Source: Serpula lacrymans var. lacrymans S7.9
Taxonomy: Eukaryota; Basidiomycota; Agaricomycetes; Boletales; Serpulaceae
DNA: 64,000 nucleotides
Direction: 5' to 3'
Assembly (NCBI RefSeq): GCF_000218685.1
Contig: NW_006763295.1
Location: forward strand, 62,001 to 126,000
The position numbers and the translations under genes were made by a program. Positions 48,783 through 60,400 of this stretch are shown here, piece by piece. The notes beneath the pieces are model-generated. The model made no database searches. It had not been told where the DNA came from and saw nothing but the letters and a program-made list of their open reading frames with translations. Positions within the stretch are counted from its first letter, which is position 1. Each line of letters starts with the position of its first letter.

Positions 48783-51080
48783 ATGTCCTCTACCGGTACA
48801 GGTTCGCATTTGACAACCTCCCGGATAAACCGTCTCCTTCGTCCCCTGCGAAGCAAATGCACGAGTCTCGCATCTCTATCTATTCCATCTTCTAGTAACT
48901 CAGCTCAAGCTACATACTCCTTGCGTTCATCTGGTTGGTCACCTGACGACCAGCCTCCGCTTGCCTTGCTCTTACCTTCCGCGGGTCGCGGTGTCAAAGC
49001 TCGTCTCGATTCCGGTCCAGCACATGAATTTGAACTCTCGCGCAGGATATACGCAGTACGCGACTCTTTTCGGAACGTCCTTCAAGTGGCACACTGCAGG
49101 CCATGCTCCGAGCAAATACCAAGTCTCGCAGCTCTATGTTCTGTAGTTGTCGGGCAGCTCATGCCTCTGAAAGAAGAAGATCTGGCTGAATGCAGTGGTG
49201 ATGAAGAATCAATGGATGAAGATGAGGTTATGAAGCTTGTAGACGAGATTTATGAGTCGGTTCCTTTGCATTATCGAAAGTAATTGGACTTTTTCATCAA
49301 ATGTTGTATTATGTTTACTTACCTTCCATTTCCAAGGTGGTCGATTGCTTCTCATGCACTCTCACTGATACTAGACTGCTGCCCTCACCATCATACTCTG
49401 CTCAACATACTCCTAGACGTCTGCCTTTCTTACGGCCTCGTTCACGAATCCCACATTCTACTTAGATCCATTTTTGTCGTGGCATTACGCCCGTCTAGGC
49501 TTGGAATTCCCTTGAGTCATCCTGCTCACATTGGATTTCTTACGGACCTCCACCTTCTGTGGGTTGGTCCTAACAAGAAACCTTCTCATCCGGAGACTGT
49601 GAAATTATTTCCTGACCTTGCGTTTGTCAAGTCGCTTATCGAAGTCTTTCTTGTTTCTGAAACAAGCGGATTCTGGACATGCAAAGCTGTTAACAAATTA
49701 GCCAAAAAGCTCAAAACTCAACATTTTCCATCCTTTGTTTATTTGGTCATGGGATTAGCTCAGACCATCATGAAGCTGGAAACGAAGGATCGGAGAAAGT
49801 CAGAAAAAAACAAGGATACCAACAACGAAAATACCGATGGCCTACGGCAGCGTCTAATGACGTGGACGAATCAACTCTTTGATGCTTTGTCGAGTCGCGC
49901 CGACTGTCTGTCCGCGGGCGAAGTTCTGAGTGACAGCTACGATGCAACAATAGCGCTCCTGCGCATCATGCGTGAGGGTAGATTACACGCTACCCGCAAA
50001 ACGACTATCTCGCCTCAGCTGGACGTCCCCGATTCTATCATTACCATTTCGACATATGCTTTGTTCACATTCCCAACCGCTGTTGCTAATTTACAAGCAC
50101 TCCTAGAGCTCCTTCAACAAACCTCGCCAATTACCGCCACGTTTTCCAAGCTCATTGCCTGGTTGTCGTCCTGCGAAATTGAAATACCCACTCAAAACTT
50201 TTTGAGTCATTTTGTATCCCAGCTACGAACTTTTTCGATCATGCTTCAATCATATTGTTTACTAAATCTCGACGCATCATTTTGGGCTTGTGCTCTCAAT
50301 CATTTCGAGAATGTAGTGGTTGTGGGTAAGCATGGGACTAGCCAGGATGTTGGAGTGTACAGGAAAATTTTAATACAGGCCGTTGATGAGGCGGAGGAGA
50401 GGTGTTTTGGTTCTCAAAGGCCAACAATTGGGTCCTCCACCCCAGATATGACGCGACAGGGGAACATCGAGAAGCGTGGAGGTCAAGACAACGAATGGGA
50501 ATGGGAAGAAATGGTAGGGTGTTGGATACGGAAATCGCCTCCTCAGAAGAAACAAAGAAAAGGCCACGAAAGTCCCATTTTCTTGAGACGTCTGCTACGA
50601 AAACGCGCTACGGCGCCCATAGTTTCAAGGCCTGAGAGGTCCACTTCTGCATCTTCGATTTTTTCCTCTGCCTCTACAACCATATTCTCTCGTTCCCCGT
50701 CCACTCAATCCTCCGCCACCCTCACAGAGCACTCGGATGTCATATCAGATACCGATGACGACACAGATAATGCTGTTACGTTTTGCCCTTCAACAGGTCC
50801 TCATGCCTTACCCAAAAGACGGGTATCCAACTTCGCATCCATCCTTGCAGATGCACAGATCAATCGTACAGTTCTACACCCCAAACTAAATTCAGCACAT
50901 GTTATATCAGGAAATTCTATTTCATTACGAAAAGTCACCGCCGGATTTCAAACACCCTTTCGCCGCGTAGGTCCCTCTATCTCGGCACCGCGGAGGGAAC
51001 CTTCTACTCCTATTATACTTCCATCTGACGATTCACTGGACCTTTTTGCATACGCTACCTCATCGCCTACACATGTATGA
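48783..51080 (+). CDS. hypothetical protein with helical core and basic Ser-rich tail (746 aa)
   Basis: Two exons (48783-49279, 49337-51080) sum to 2241 bases, 746 residues. No family recognised. Residues 1-55 are basic and Ser-rich (TTSRINRLLRPLRSKCTSLAS). Around residues 135-160 lies an acidic patch (LKEEDLAECSGDEESMDEDEV). The middle is helical, with HALSLILDCCPHHHTLLNILL and VKSLIEVFLVSETSGFWTCKA. The last 200 residues are disordered, with basic clusters (SPPQKKQRKGHESPIFLRRLL) and a long Ser/Thr stretch (SASSIFSSASTTIFSRSPST). The composition suggests a nuclear, phosphorylated scaffold; this is inference. A start upstream of 48783 through another exon is possible, since a CTAG acceptor-like site lies at about 48752. 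Confidence 0.7.
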
Positions 51081-51511
51081 TCACTGATTATCATTTCCGG
51101 CCATATCTTACATTCTTGTGGTTTTGTTGTGTTTTTGCATATCTTCATAATTGTATCTATACCTGTTGTGACCAATATGTGTCAGTCTAGAGTTGATGTG
51201 AATATATGTTAACGGACATGCTATCAGTCTGATATATTGGTTATCTCGAGATGTAGAATACGTGACCTGTTTCTTTCCAGCATGTCGGAGCTACTGAAAT
51301 GTCAATGCATGGACAGCATCACACCATATATCGACGTGTGATCGAATTGTGATCTACACGTTGTATAAGACTATGGCTGGGCATATATATGTCTTGCATA
51401 CAAAGATATTCAGAGGAACGCGTCGCGCCAATCTTCACACATCACGTGAATAGCACGTGACGGAAATAACTTACGACTAGAACTGGACTCTCTTCAAGTT
51501 TAACCACGACC
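51081..51511 (+). promoter_or_regulatory. intergenic region with paired CACGTG boxes
   Basis: Two CACGTGA elements at 51443-51449 and 51454-51460, spaced 11 bases (one helical turn) apart, lie 50-70 bases before the start of the next gene. CACGTG is the core bound by bHLH factors of the Cbf1/USF kind. The remaining stretch shows nothing else. Confidence 0.55.
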
Positions 51512-51844
51512 ATGTACCGCGAACCAAATCCAGCATTCACCCAGTCGCTGCAGAAGAACGAAATCCTGCGGGATCTCGCCATTTTTCGTGCATCTGACAT
51601 AGATCTCTCGAAGCTTATTCCTGATGAAATTAATAAAGAAACACGTCCCAGCGAGGGTGCTGACGCTGTTGAGGCGGAGGCTATCAGGGTATCCACCGAG
51701 CGTTCATATGAGTTTGTAAAGGAAACACGGGCGGTACTGGATGCGTTCAATAGAGGTGATCCGGAGGCGCAAGGCAAGAAGATAGAGGAAATTCAAAGCA
51801 AGTTAGAAGAGGTGATCAAGGATTTATCTAGTTTGAGACCTTAG
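51512..51844 (+). CDS. small coiled-coil hypothetical protein (110 aa)
   Basis: A single exon beginning MYREPNPAFTQSLQKNEILRD and ending IEEIQSKLEEVIKDLSSLRP. No family is recognised. Two helical parts flank a charged middle (LIPDEINKETRPSEGADAVEA). The C-terminal heptads (SYEFVKETRAVLDAFNRG, GKKIEEIQSKLEEVIKDL) can form a coiled coil, suggesting a subunit of a larger complex. No signal peptide or membrane segment. The start codon follows a normal fungal context (CGACCATG) and is close behind two CACGTG boxes, so it is likely a real gene with a short leader. Confidence 0.65.
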   Translation: MYREPNPAFTQSLQKNEILRDLAIFRASDIDLSKLIPDEINKETRPSEGADAVEAEAIRVSTERSYEFVKETRAVLDAFNRGDPEAQGKKIEEIQSKLEEVIKDLSSLRP

Positions 51845-52123
51845 GCAAAGAATGCGCCGCTCCCCACATCACCATTCGCTGCTCGGTTCCAACCAAAGTA
51901 GTTATTATTATCATCTAGTGATCTTGAACTCTGCTCAACCACTTTGACAGATTATCGCTATCAGTCATAAGGTTATCGCACATATCAAGCCCCAAGGAAC
52001 ATCTGCTATATGGTCGGATCTAGTAAGTACAGTGTCTATGCATATCATCACGCAAAGTTTGATCCAACGTTGTATCTTATTCATCAGCCAATTGTTGAAG
52101 CATCATATGTATGTTTCATAGTC
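51845..52123. other. convergent spacer
   Basis: Between the 110-residue gene (+) and the CHAT gene (-). Nothing recognised. Confidence 0.4.
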
Positions 52124-55100
52124 TCAGGCACCAATATGAATGAATACTATTCTCTGGTCCAGTGGAACTCCCTTCTTCACCAGCTCTTTGGAAGCCCGGT
52201 TTAAAGCTCTCGCAGCATTTGTTGCGCTTATACCTAGTTTGAGAAGATTACCATAGAATCTCTCTACCATGCAGCCTACCACTTCATCATCAACAGCCCA
52301 CATCGTCCCGATGACACTACGAAAGCCTGAAAACTGCATTCCAGCCGCTAAGTGTATGACTTCATCAGGCATATTCTCGTCACCCACAGCCGTGTAGCAA
52401 GCTGATAAAAATGCGAATTCTCTATGCACAAGATCGGCTTGAATAATGATCTCCAGGCGTAGTGGGTTTTCATGCATGGCAAAGTAGGAATCATATGGAT
52501 TTAACGTGTCCTGTTTTCCGTGACATGCAAGATGAATCCAGCTATGATCTCGAAACCCGCATATTGCAGCTTCCCCGGTTGCCTCTTCGCCTTTGAGCTG
52601 GCGAAAAGGCATCGATGGAAAGATTAATTTCCTGACGGCTTCTAGCTCCTTCTCGACGGACTTGAGCTCACCCTGCTCGTTATTCCTACTCGGCCTTGCC
52701 TGCCCAATGGCAAGAAAGGACTGAGTCTTGGAGATGACAAGTTCATGCCTTGACCTGATCAATGCGGATAAGGTAGGAGTATAGGATGATATGTAAATAG
52801 ATGACAAGTTTGGCTGTCCTTTCGGGTACGGCCCCGCAGCATGCAAAGGCAAGGAAGTCAGTCGAGAAGTTGGGCACCACCAAATTCGCGAGCCTCTGGG
52901 CACAATGTCCTGTAATGCTTGCACGATGGGATGAACAATGAATTCCCATAGATCACGCAATATGGGGGTTATTTGCTGCTCCCTCTGTTTTTCTTCACCT
53001 AGTCCTACTGTGTGTCTGAGGGCTTCTGCAAACACTGCTGACAGCGATGCAACGGCTTGGCTAGTTATGCCTAATGGGACGAGTTTGATTGGTCCAATCT
53101 CGAAGACGATAATGGCGTCGCAACGATATTGGCTAGTGTTGACAATAATGACAGGTCCGTGACTAGCCGCTTTTTGAAGTTCAGCAAATGGAGTAGGCTG
53201 CAAAAAATTGCTAAAACCATCAATCTGCCTAATCTCGTTGACTACACTGTCCCATTCTCGTCTCAATCCTCGATGTGTGTATGCCTCTTCATTCGTTGAC
53301 GCATGGAAAACTTTATTGGGAGAAGCCCCACCTCGTTCAAGAAGCCGGCTTAGATAGTCGAACCTGTTAGCAAGATCCCTTTCTTTAACACCAAGAGCAC
53401 GAAGTCTGTCGAGAGGCGTACGAAATCGTGCTAGTTGCGCCCAAAGCAATGCTCTTCCTTGCTCTAGGAGCTCTATTGCTACATGCGACAACCCTCTTTC
53501 AATTGCACAAGATGCCGCATCTGAAGCTAACGTCGGAGAAACAGCAGTTCCACGGATTTGATGACGGGAGGCAAGGGAGGGCGCAAGTACAACATGGAGA
53601 TCAAGCAAACGTAATGAAGTTGCGTATGCCGTTAGCTGAGATGCATGTCCTCGCGCCAAAGAGATCCATTCCAACGAAGACGATAATCGGAGCTTCGTAC
53701 TGGCAGTGGGATGATTAACGGCTTTGTGGCAATACCGAAGACCTTCTTCTCGATCATCTTCTCTGTGGTGCATGAAGTACTTCTGGAAATACGCTGACTT
53801 ATAAGTGAGGTATGCGATGTACAATCCAGGATGGTCGAGTGGCAGAAGGACTTTTGCACAATCGAGATGAGTCAAAATGAGATTGAAGTCGGCAGGATCA
53901 TGGAGAGACTCGAAACGCAATAGTAGGACGTTAGCAAGGTTAAGGATAAACGAAGGGCGACGAGGATGACCAGATGGGCACAGCTCCACGGCATTGGTCA
54001 TATAGTCGATGGCCATGTTCAAATCGACCATGTTATGGGAATGGCCATAGCGACTGTGGAACGTACCACCGAGATTGTTATACGAACTGGCATGATCCCG
54101 GTGCCCTGGAGGAGAAACAGCAAGAGCATCGTAGAAGTACTTGATAGCTAGTTCGAGGTCTTCTTCGTCTTTGGATAGATTGAAGCGATCCGAGAAAGCT
54201 ACAGCAAGATTCTTAAGTAGCGTGTCTCCCTCTGTGTTATTAGGTGAGAATTGTCGTGCTTGTAGAGCTTGCTCGAAGTACGTAATAGCTAGATTAAGGT
54301 CCTTCGCATCACCAAACTCGTAATAAAGGTCTCTCACTACGAGTCCTAGACTGTTAAGCGAAGTAGAACGCTGGAGGTGACCCGGGGGGCGTAGTTCCAA
54401 TGCATTAATGCTTCGACGTGCAGCTTAACGGCCAAGTCAAGATCTGCTACATCACCACGACTACGAAAACGATTTCCTCGATCAAGTCCAAGCTCTTTGA
54501 GTAAGCCACCACGATAGGGATGGCCAGGAGGACAGAGCGAAAGAGCTTCGTCTCCGTAAGAAATGGATAAATCAAGATCCCCCATATCGCCATAGTTATC
54601 AAAGCGATTGCTCATATAAACACAAAGGTCTTTGAGAACAGCGTAACGATGAGTATATGTTGGTGAACATAATGTTAGAGCTTGCTTGAGATACTCAATA
54701 GCCATATTCAGACCTTCAATGTCGCCCTCGGCCAACGTGTTTCTAGAGCACCACTAAGGTTTATGAAAGAGCTGAGACGATCGGGATGATGGGGGAGAGA
54801 GACTGCTTCCGATAGGTAGACAATTGCGAGCTTCAAATCCTGACTGTCGATCTGCCTTCTAGAACGAGTGAACAAAGCACCACCAAGATTGTTTAGCACG
54901 CCAGCATAGTCGGACTGATCAGGACTGGAAAGTCGCAGAGCATCAGCGAGATGTTTAATAGCCAATTCGAGATCTGCATATTCTGCAGTCTCATCGCCAT
55001 GATTATACCGACTCCAGAAGGCAGCACAAAGGTTTGTGAGAAGAGTGATACGATCAGAGTGGTGTGGGTGGGTTAAACACATGGCGTCGGTGAAGACATT

Positions 55101-55788
55101 AATAGCAGATTCAAGGTCATTGATATTATTGCTTTTTGCGAATAGATTATACGATGCTAATCCCAGGTCTTTCAGTAGGCTCAAGTGTGTGTCAGTGCCC
55201 CGCGGAAACAATGTTACAGCTTCGTTGAGATATTTAACAGCCAGTTCCAAGTCTGCAACTTGGTCCTGTTTCCGATATCGGGCCTGGAGAAGGCCAGCTA
55301 TGTCTTTGACTAATGTTGCGCGATCAGTATACCCCAATGAAAGGGATTCACTGGAATGTATGATTGCGACATCACCGATTGAAGCGATGCCATAACGCAA
55401 GAGATAGATGGTATAATGACAACGGGCGGTCGGGGTGGCTGACAGCTCTCATCACCAGAGCCTCGTTATGCCGCTGTATTGCTAGGTTGAGATCAGATAG
55501 ATTATCATTTTGCTTGAAACCAACCCAAGCGAAATCAGCAAGCTGTGTAATCAACGACGAACAGTCGATCACGCGAAAAGCATGCCTTTTTTGCTCTGCA
55601 TCGTCGCAATTGATAGCGAGATCATAGTCTATTGCAAGTTCTTTTTTCCCCAGGAAAGCACCCAAAGCGAAATTTAATGTCCTAACAGCAGCGCTGTAGA
55701 GGTGATGCTTTTCTGAGTATCGTTCTAGCACTTGAATGAAGTTCTGAATCGCTTTGTCGAGGCCAATGCGAGGATCATTGTATTGCAT
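52124..55788 (-). pseudogene. TPR-CHAT protease-like gene with three frameshifts
   Basis: The C-terminal 280 or so residues form a CHAT (caspase HetF associated with TPRs) domain with the expected catalytic pair: His in WIHLACHGKQD and Cys in FAFLSACYTAVGDENMPDEV. Other CHAT landmarks are RIWWCPTSRLTSLPLHAAGP and FSGFRSVIGTMWAVDDEVV. Upstream lie many TPR units of the usual CHAT-protein form, such as ADLELAVKYLNEAVTLFPRG and NNLGGALFTRSRRQ. These TPRs are split over four frames. The breaks are near 55375-55385 (after LALWHRF), 54733-54740 (after GALETR) and 54400-54412 (before LELRPPGH). At each break the homology continues at once in another frame, with no room for an intron. CHAT proteases in fungi are thought to act in regulated cell death and nonself responses. 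Either this allele is dead or the assembly has errors. The catalytic part is uninterrupted from about 54400 to 52124. Confidence 0.85.
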
Positions 55789-57486
55789 GTTGAGAAATGC
55801 ATCGTCGGATGAACCATGCGACCAACGGCGAACAAAGCGCGGATTTTTTCTTGCCTTTAACTGGCGTGAACAGATAGGCTGGTGTATGAGGATATCGCTG
55901 AGTTTTGGCTATAACGTTCTATAATGAGTTTACGCAGTAGAGATGAGACCAGACGCACTTTTATTTTTGTACAATATGTCTTTGTAGTTTTTACGCAAAA
56001 AGAAGACTGACACCTGAACATATAAAGTGGGAATCCATGAATTCGCTAATATTGTGGTTACAACAGCACTACGTACCCTGCTGGAGATTTATCGATGCGA
56101 GAAGACTTGGAGTTGAGGGCGTCAATTTCGATGCCCATAGCATGAAGACGATATAAGTGTTCCCACAAGCCAATGCTATTGCCCAGGATGTTTGCATTCG
56201 GCGTTCCCTAAACAAACCCCAAAGTCGTGGATGTGGCAGGAGCGTAGGAATGCGAGAGCACGCCTTAGAGGCATGGCATACAGCATGTATAAAGCACCAG
56301 GAAGGCGCAGTCAAAGAACTGAGAAAGGCAGTGGACTATATTCTTATCCACAACGTGATCTTGCATTCAGTAGAGCTCGAAAAAGAAGATGAACCACGTA
56401 AGCTGCCATCATCGTAAGTGATACCGTCGGAAGGTGTGTCAGCTTGAATATATCGGGTGATTGACAAGGAAATGGTGAATACAAGAGGCGGTAATGGCGA
56501 GGGTAGTCAACGTTGTTCATCCTGGAGAACAAGGCATTGAAGACGACTAGGACCTTGCGTGTATACAAAGTTTAGGGAGTATTTGATGCCAGATCGATCT
56601 AGCGCTGTCTATAACAGAATATGACCAAACTTGCTTGCAAGTGCCTGTACCTTCTGCAACGTGTAAGACGCAAGGATTATGATAGAACTCCTTTCTGTCC
56701 TTGAAGCTTGGCACGAGATCCTTGTTTGATGAAAGATATTCAAATTGGGAAACTACGGCGAGGCGTAGCCTGTTTAGTCTAAGGTGAAGCCCAAGTGGTT
56801 GGACCCTACACGTGTAGGCAGCTGCGTGACTTGCCTCGATGCCAACGTTTGCAATGATCCGTGCCTCCTGCTAGTTTCTGGAGCAATATGAAAACATTCG
56901 TCCAACCTACCTTTTTATGTATAAATGTATAGCATCATTGGGACCCAAGTCACGGTAGCAGAGCCAGTTGTGTTGAGCCGATACATTCGGGATCAATTTG
57001 ATAGCCATCCAGTTTCAATTTCGGCTGTTAGCTGGTCGTTATCTTCAAGTTGCACTTGCACAAGAACATTGGGAAGAGAACAAGCCGCATCCGAGTAAAG
57101 CCGCAGATAGGGCTCTTATAGGTAACAGGCCGTGGAAAGCTATTTCAGACGTGACTGTAGAGAAGATTTACGACCTGCGGCATGATGGTACGGGATGAAA
57201 AGCGCATATAGGGACCGTTTAGTGAAAGTTTGGTACGAAAAGGTGCCATAAGAGGATGTATGTGGTGGCGGTGTGATGAAGCATGGCAAGCGTGATATGA
57301 AAGATTTACTTCTATTATGTATTTTAGCGGGAGCTCATAAGGCAGCATCAGTTCCGATTTTGTTTCACACGCGTCTCAGCGCGGACGATTCGCTTTTCAC
57401 GACCTTCCTCTCTTTTTCTCCCAACGCCGACGACGAGCTCAGCGACGACGACAGCGACGACAACGTTCTCAACGACGACGACAACG
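55789..57486. other. intergenic region upstream of the ABC transporter
   Basis: No supportable gene over 1.7 kb. The last 60 bases before the transporter start (about 57426-57486) are a GAC-rich imperfect microsatellite, presumably in its 5' UTR. An ATG at 57273 opens a frame that overlaps the transporter start out of frame and could act as an upstream ORF if the leader is that long. Confidence 0.45.
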
Positions 57487-60400
57487 ATGCTGCCCGACAC
57501 AAGCGCGGTGCTGCCTGTCGCGATCTTCGCCATTCGCATCGCTTCTCCTGCACTTGTGTTTCTTGCCACTCTATCGCTCATATCCACCCGTCCTCCCGAA
57601 CCGCAATCGCCCTCACCAATAACTTCCGTCGTCGTCGCTACTCGTATCCCCCGTCGTGCTTTTATTCTTACTTTTCTCTCTCTTACCTCTCTCACCTACC
57701 TGCTCGACGGTCTTGCTTACGTCGCCTACGCAGTGCTGAACAAGACTTGGCCGCAGGGTACCGGTCTTGAAATCAATGCCATCCTTGGCCTCGCTGGGTT
57801 TGCTGGTCTTGCTGCTCTCGGCGCATGGAAAGACATCAGCGGCGTTGAATTCTGGTCGCGCAAAAGGGTCAAGTCCAGCATAGGTCTCACATTGGTTTTA
57901 GATATTGCCCAAGTGGTCCTCTTAGGTATCACTGTCGCTAGACGAGGTATATACTCCGTCAACCGCTTCACCACTAAATCACTTATTGTTCTCCATAGGA
58001 CCTCACCCCATTTGCAAAATTCCATACTCTATTTGCGTCCCAGACCTCTTGCACCTTGTACTCCCAGCTCTCCGTGTCCTTATCCTCCTACCCCTTTTCG
58101 TCGCACTGCTCATTCCCCGAGTTGTGTATCAACCTACATATACCGAAGAAATCGTCGAGGCTGCTGCTCCTACTGACTCGACTCTCCTACTTTCTTCCGA
58201 GGACGGTGCGCAGGCATCTGCCGGGCTTTCGCCTTTCAGCTCCGCAGCGGGCGAGGTTAGCAAGTATGGCACATTCAGTAGCACACAGTCAACTGGACCT
58301 ACCTCAGGACCAACCACACGTGCTCACTCTCCTGCTCCTGGAGAACCTCAAAAGGTCTTTGGTACTTCCGTTTGATTTATCAATCTATTAACCGCTTCTT
58401 TTGAAAATAGCTTGTCAAGCCGGAAATCGTGCTCGATCCTTCTTGGACCGAAATGGTCCAACGCATTGGACGTCTTGCCCCATACCTCTGGCCTACGAAG
58501 AGCGCACCTCTGCAACTTCTTGCTGTGAGATCATTCATTACTAAACCTACCTGATATATGTTTATATATTTCATTCTAGGGTTTATGCATTATACTTTTG
58601 ATCCTCGGTCGTGCTGTTAACGTGCTCTTGCCATTGTCCCTTGGAGAGTTAGTACGCACCTTCGAGGATAAAAGTGGTCGGTCTCCCTGGTTCTATCTTT
58701 TCGGATATGTTGGTTTGAGATTCTTGCAAAGTGGTGGAGGTATCGCGGCTCTGCGTGATGTAAGTGTGGTGGCGTACTTAATGTCTATAGTGCTCACATG
58801 CATTTGCAGAGCCTTTGGGCTCCCGTCATGCAATACTCCGACCGTGGTATGTCGAATTCGCTATCACTCGTGCGATGTAGTATCTGATGCTGATATCTAC
58901 TGAGTGCAGAAATGTCACAACTGTCGTTCGACCACTTGCTGAATCTCTCTTTCGCTTTCCACATGCGTCGTAAGACTGGTGAAATCTTGCGAATTCTTGA
59001 CCGTGGTTCTGCAGTAAATCGCACCTTTGAACTTATCTTGTTCAACATCATCCCGACATTCTTCGATATAATCATTGCTCTTGTCGTCTTTTGTGTAATG
59101 TTCGATTGGACGCTTTCCGCCGTAATTTTTGTGGTGATGTTTGCGTATGGTAAGCTCTTTCGTATTCATAAAGTTATATTGTTCATTAATATTTTACTCC
59201 AGTGGCTGCCAGTGTCGTCCTCACCAGATATCGCACAAAACTGCGTAGGGAAATGAACGATCGTGATGTTGTATGTGTCTTGGATAATGTTTTCGTGACT
59301 GTCCATTTAATACAACACAATCACAGGTAACTCGCGGTATTCACACTGATTGCCTGCTCAACTACGAGACGGTCAAATATTTCGGTGGTGAGCAACATGA
59401 AGGTGAACGATACCGCGACGCTATCAGACAGTATCAATCTCTTGAATACAAGGTCATGGGTAAGTATAGGAAATCTTCTGGTGAAAAATGTACTGACATG
59501 TATTTTCAGTTTCGCTCAATCTTCTGAACCTCGTGCAGAACTTTATTATCGTTAGTTGTGTCCTTGACTGTTCATTGAGCGCTGACTAATGGAACGGATA
59601 GACTCTTGGGCTGCTTGTCGGATCTATGATCGTTGCCCTCCGCGTTACTCGCGGTCAGTCTTCTACAAGTGATTTTGTAATCTTCATCACCTACCTCTCC
59701 CAAGTGAGCGATGCTTCTTCTCTCTTTTTGTTATGTAACGGCTTACCTCTTATAGCTCTATGGTCCCCTCAATAACCTCGGATTTGTTTATCGCTCGGTC
59801 AACCAATCGCTCGTTGATACTGAACGCTTGCTTAAACTTCTTAACGAGCCTTCTGATGTCAATGATAGTCCAGATGCTCCAGATCTCATTGTTGACAACG
59901 GTGAGGTCGAGTTTGGTAAGTGGTCACGAGGTATTATAAGGTATACATAAATCAATTATTATCTGTAGAAAACGTCAGCTTTTCTTACGATGGTCGCACC
60001 ACCGCCCTCAACGGAGTCTCCTTCAAGGTTCCCAAGGGCTCTTCTGTTGCCCTCGTTGGCGAATCTGGTGCTGGAAAGTCTACAGTCCTTCGTCTTCTGT
60101 ATAGGTTTTATGATTTGAAGCCGGGTGAAGGGCGTATTTTGATAGATGGCCAGGATATCCGTGATGTTACCCAGGGAAGCTTGAGGAAGGCCATTGGTGT
60201 GGTACCTCAAGATTCTGTCCTCTTCAATTCCAGCATTGGTTATAACATTGGGTACGTCCATACTATTTCCGCCGCGCCAACACGAGGTATCTCATCTTGT
60301 ATGGATAGATACGGCAAGTTCGGTGCATTACAAGATGAAATTGAAATCGCCGCTCAAGCTGCGCAAATGCATGAACGCATTCTGAGCTTCCCTGATGGCT

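Noticed and set aside
55789..56568. Several 60-90 codon frames upstream of the CHAT gene, one with a hydrophobic stretch
   Set aside because: Checked for a gasdermin-like or effector gene paired with the CHAT gene. No frame joins into a plausible protein and no family motif is visible.
57348..57770. Acidic Asp-rich frame and its antisense Val-rich frame near the ABC transporter start
   Set aside because: Produced by the GAC microsatellite in the leader and by out-of-frame reading of exon 1; the transporter frame is clearly the coding one.
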